NCBI GenBank assembly: GCA_900545075.1
Contig: UQXT01000100.1
Coordinates: 1-7,013, forward strand
Direction: 5' to 3'
DNA: 7,013 nt
From: an uncultured Collinsella sp.
GTDB lineage: Bacteria > Actinomycetota > Coriobacteriia > Coriobacteriales > Coriobacteriaceae
Each line of letters opens with the position of its first letter. The stretch's first letter is position 1. Below, piece by piece: positions 5,007-7,013 of the stretch. Made by a program: the position numbers and the translations under genes. The notes beneath the pieces were generated by a model that saw only the letters and a list, made by a program, of their open reading frames with translations, made no database searches and was not told the origin of the DNA.

Positions 5007-6140
5007 ATGCAGCATTCGAATCATCGCACCGCAGCGCTCATTGCGTCGAAGCCGGCTCGTATCATCACGAGCGCCGTGCTCGCCGTTGCGCTGACGGCCA
5101 CGCCGATGCTCTCCCCCGTTGCGGCGTATGCCGCCTCGCAGGCAACGCAGGACCAGCTTTCCGCAGCCCAGCAGAAGATCGAAGCCGCCACGAGCGCCTA
5201 CAACGACGCCCGCACCAAACTCGATGACCAGCAAAAGCAGATTGACTCCAATGAGGCAAGCATCGAGGAAATCGAGGCCAAGCTTCCCGAGCAGCAGGCC
5301 AAGGCAAGCTCCGCCATGCGCGATCTGTACAAGTATCAGAAGGGCACCAACCCCATCGTGAGCTTCCTGGTCAACGCGCAGAGCCTGGGTGAGTTCATCA
5401 CGACCTGCAAATACACCAACCAGATCACGAGCTCGAGCGTCGACGAGATCGAACAGCTCAATAACATGCAAACCGAACTCGAGCAGAACAAGGCTGAGCT
5501 CCAGCAGGCCAAGTCTCAGCTTGAGGCAGAGCAGAAAAACGCCGAGGATGCGCTGGCGCAGGCCCAGCAGCTCCGCAGCGAGGCACAGGCAAAAGCCGAG
5601 CAGGAAAATGCCGCCGAGCTTGCCAAGCTTGAGGCCGATAAGGCCGCTGCCGCCGAGAAGCTCTCGGGCGAGGGCGTAAGCGGCAGCAATTCCAGCAGCC
5701 AGGCCACTAACACCAACACCACCATCGACACCACGGTGAACAACGCCAATACCGGTAGCTCCGATTACGATTCGTTCATTAATGAGTGGACGAGCCGCAT
5801 CGACAATTATCTCGCCGGCTCCCCCATGGCAGGCCAGGGCTATAACTTTGCCGTCGCCGCTTGGAATACCGGTGTCGACCCCCGTTGGTCCCCCGCCATC
5901 GCCTGCATCGAGAGCACCAAGGGTGCTTATTGCGCCAATTCTTACAACGCCTGGGGCTGGAGTGCCCGCGGCGGCGGTTGGCGCAGCTTTGGCAGCTGGA
6001 GCGAGGGCATCTCCGCTCACGTTGCCTATCTGGGCGCCAACTACGGCTCCACCCTTACCCCGGCAGCGGCCAAAAAGTACTGCCCGCCCACGTGGCAGGA
6101 CTGGTACAACAAAGTCGCCGCTCAGATGAACCGCATCTAA
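5007..6140 (+). CDS. Secreted coiled-coil protein with C-terminal lysozyme-fold domain, probable cell-wall hydrolase
   Basis: Exported protein of 377 aa. The signal peptide has Lys15 and Arg18, a hydrophobic stretch at about 19-40, and a likely cut after AYA (42). Residues 45-220 are heptad-like coiled coil rich in Ala, Glu and Gln. Within it, MRDLYKYQKGTNPIVSFLV (104-122) and LGEFITTCKY (127-136) recall the N-terminal regulatory coiled coil of PcsB/CwlO/EnvC-type proteins. A Ser/Thr/Asn-rich linker (221-252) leads to a domain at about 275-377: YNFAVAAWNTGVDPRWSPAI, then ACIESTKGAYC and YNAWGWSA, ending near the C-terminus. It resembles lysozyme-fold glucosaminidases/transglycosylases, with Glu302 the candidate catalytic acid. 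Cys300, Cys309 and Cys359 could form a disulfide. Role in wall cleavage or daughter-cell separation is inferred. The gene has its own upstream regulatory region and terminator. Confidence 0.85.
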   Translation: MQHSNHRTAALIASKPARIITSAVLAVALTATPMLSPVAAYAASQATQDQLSAAQQKIEAATSAYNDARTKLDDQQKQIDSNEASIEEIEAKLPEQQAKASSAMRDLYKYQKGTNPIVSFLVNAQSLGEFITTCKYTNQITSSSVDEIEQLNNMQTELEQNKAELQQAKSQLEAEQKNAEDALAQAQQLRSEAQAKAEQENAAELAKLEADKAAAAEKLSGEGVSGSNSSSQATNTNTTIDTTVNNANTGSSDYDSFINEWTSRIDNYLAGSPMAGQGYNFAVAAWNTGVDPRWSPAIACIESTKGAYCANSYNAWGWSARGGGWRSFGSWSEGISAHVAYLGANYGSTLTPAAAKKYCPPTWQDWYNKVAAQMNRI

Positions 6141-6150
6141 GTGCAACTGC

Positions 6151-6179
6151 AAAGGGCCCCAATGGGGTCCTTTTCTTTT
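6151..6179 (+). terminator. Rho-independent terminator of the hydrolase gene
   Basis: Arms AAAGGGCCCC (6151-6160) and GGGGTCCTTT (6164-6173) pair over 10 bp with one G-T pair around a 3-base loop. The T run TTTTCTTTT (6171-6179) follows. It begins 10 bases after the stop and overlaps the stop codon of the convergent kinase gene (6180-6178). Confidence 0.88.
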
Positions 6180-7013
6180 AGGTAGCGGAGGTATCGACGA
6201 CGCCGGTCGCATTGGCAACCGCGACTATGACAATCATGCATAGGAGCAGCACACCCAATGCCTTGAGCCAGAGTTTCGCGAGTTTCTTGCCGCGATAGCT
6301 GTCGAGCAGTGCGAATCGCCGACGAAGACGGCGCTTATCGAGCAGCGCAAAATGCATAAGCACCATAAGGCCATCGACAAAGAAAAAATACTCGATTATG
6401 AGAAGCCACGTCGGGTAGCTTTGGTTTGCTCCCGTGGGGTGAAAGACGGCAAAGTGACTTCCGGCAAAGAACACAAGCAGCGAGAAGAAGACGAGCGTAT
6501 TCCAAATGCGCCCCAGAGACTCCGGAACGCGAGAGAGCAGACCGCATGCAGTGGAGGCGGCAGGCCTAGGAAGCCCTGTGGGGTTCTGGAGCCCTTGGGG
6601 CGTCAACACCGTCTCCGAGGCCGGAGTACGGACAGGCGCAGACGCAGGAGGCCGCACGGGGCGACTCAGATCGTATGCCGCGCGCGTCGCCCGTCCCAAC
6701 GCTTCCGCGCTCGCAAAACGCTTGGCCGGGTCGAGCGCCATCGACATGCAGACGGCATCGGCAAGTGGAGTGGGAATGCCGCATGCCTCACATTGCTCGC
6801 GCATGTCGAGCCCTGGTTTAGGGTCGACTCCCGTCAAGCAGAAGAACAACAGAGCGCCAAGTGCGTAGACGTCGCTGCGCACACTCGTCTGCCCAAACCC
6901 ATACTGTTCGGGCGGCGCATAGGGTCGCGTGCCAAACTTGACGGTGTCAGCATCGGCGCCATCGCGCCATACGCGCGCGATCCCCAGGTCGATAATCACC
7001 AGCGATGAAAATG
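6178..7013 (-). CDS. Membrane-anchored Ser/Thr protein kinase, C-terminal part (5' partial)
   Basis: C-terminal part of a eukaryote-like protein kinase whose N-lobe and catalytic loop lie beyond the right edge. The frame is open to 7013. Counting from the GTG codon at 6999, the metal-binding DLG is at 4-6, a Gly variant of the usual DFG. The activation-segment end GTRPYAPPEQ is at 23-32 and SDVYALGALLFFCLTG (subdomain IX) at 42-57. DPAKRFAS (90-97) contains the late conserved Arg. A Pro-rich linker (112-148) follows. Three hydrophobic helices then lie at about 166-186, 197-220 and 243-264, separated by a very basic loop (DKRRLRRRF, 221-229). No PASTA or other extracellular sensor domain is present; almost all of the C-terminus is membrane. 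The substrate is unknown. Neighbouring wall genes hint at envelope control, but that is only inference. Confidence 0.88.
   Translation of the reverse strand, partial: FSSLVIIDLGIARVWRDGADADTVKFGTRPYAPPEQYGFGQTSVRSDVYALGALLFFCLTGVDPKPGLDMREQCEACGIPTPLADAVCMSMALDPAKRFASAEALGRATRAAYDLSRPVRPPASAPVRTPASETVLTPQGLQNPTGLPRPAASTACGLLSRVPESLGRIWNTLVFFSLLVFFAGSHFAVFHPTGANQSYPTWLLIIEYFFFVDGLMVLMHFALLDKRRLRRRFALLDSYRGKKLAKLWLKALGVLLLCMIVIVAVANATGVVDTSAT

Noticed and set aside
4935..6218. A 427-codon open frame on the - strand opposite the secreted hydrolase
   Set aside because: Its Gly/Leu/Ala-rich product mirrors the Ala/Glu/Gln codons of the coiled coil. It runs through the hydrolase terminator and upstream dyads and has no family motif.
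6352..7008. A 218-codon + strand frame opposite the kinase
   Set aside because: The - strand frame carries kinase motifs in order followed by membrane helices. The + frame gives a basic, low-complexity product with no motif.

Overview
The window is GC-rich, densely coded bacterial DNA, most likely from a Coriobacteriia actinobacterium. A Collinsella-like gut organism would fit, but that rests on gene content and style rather than on a marker gene. It holds seven protein genes, two of them cut by the window edges, and no RNA gene, CRISPR array, transposase or phage gene that I can see.

Left part (1-1758, + strand): the C-terminal ATPase half of an energy-coupling factor (ECF) vitamin/metal importer, overlapping its transmembrane partner EcfT. 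A strong bidirectional hairpin terminator follows. Next comes a second small palindrome that may be a dispersed repeat.

Middle (1818-3905, - strand): an ATP-grasp ligase followed 84 bases downstream by an aspartate/glutamate racemase. I read these as a D-aspartate module for the peptidoglycan cross-bridge: the racemase makes D-Asp and the ligase attaches it. The pairing parallels the D-Asp ligase and racemase pair known from enterococci. The gap between them has a GC-rich hairpin, a possible -10 box and a perfect 12-bp palindrome, so the racemase may also be expressed separately.

Right part: a divergent intergenic region (3906-4139) leads into a stand-alone MOSC-domain gene (+). A second, more AT-rich intergenic region (4773-5006) is full of TCAAGTT/AACTTGA dyads. 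It precedes a secreted coiled-coil protein with a C-terminal lysozyme-fold domain (+), which ends at a good rho-independent terminator. Convergent with it, and cut by the right edge, is the C-terminal part of a membrane-anchored Ser/Thr protein kinase (-).

From 1818 to the right edge, most of the genes concern the cell envelope: a bridge-forming ligase, an amino-acid racemase, a secreted wall hydrolase and a membrane kinase. I found no convincing wholly new system. The best leads are the D-Asp module, the unusual hydrolase architecture and the dyad-rich region upstream of that hydrolase.
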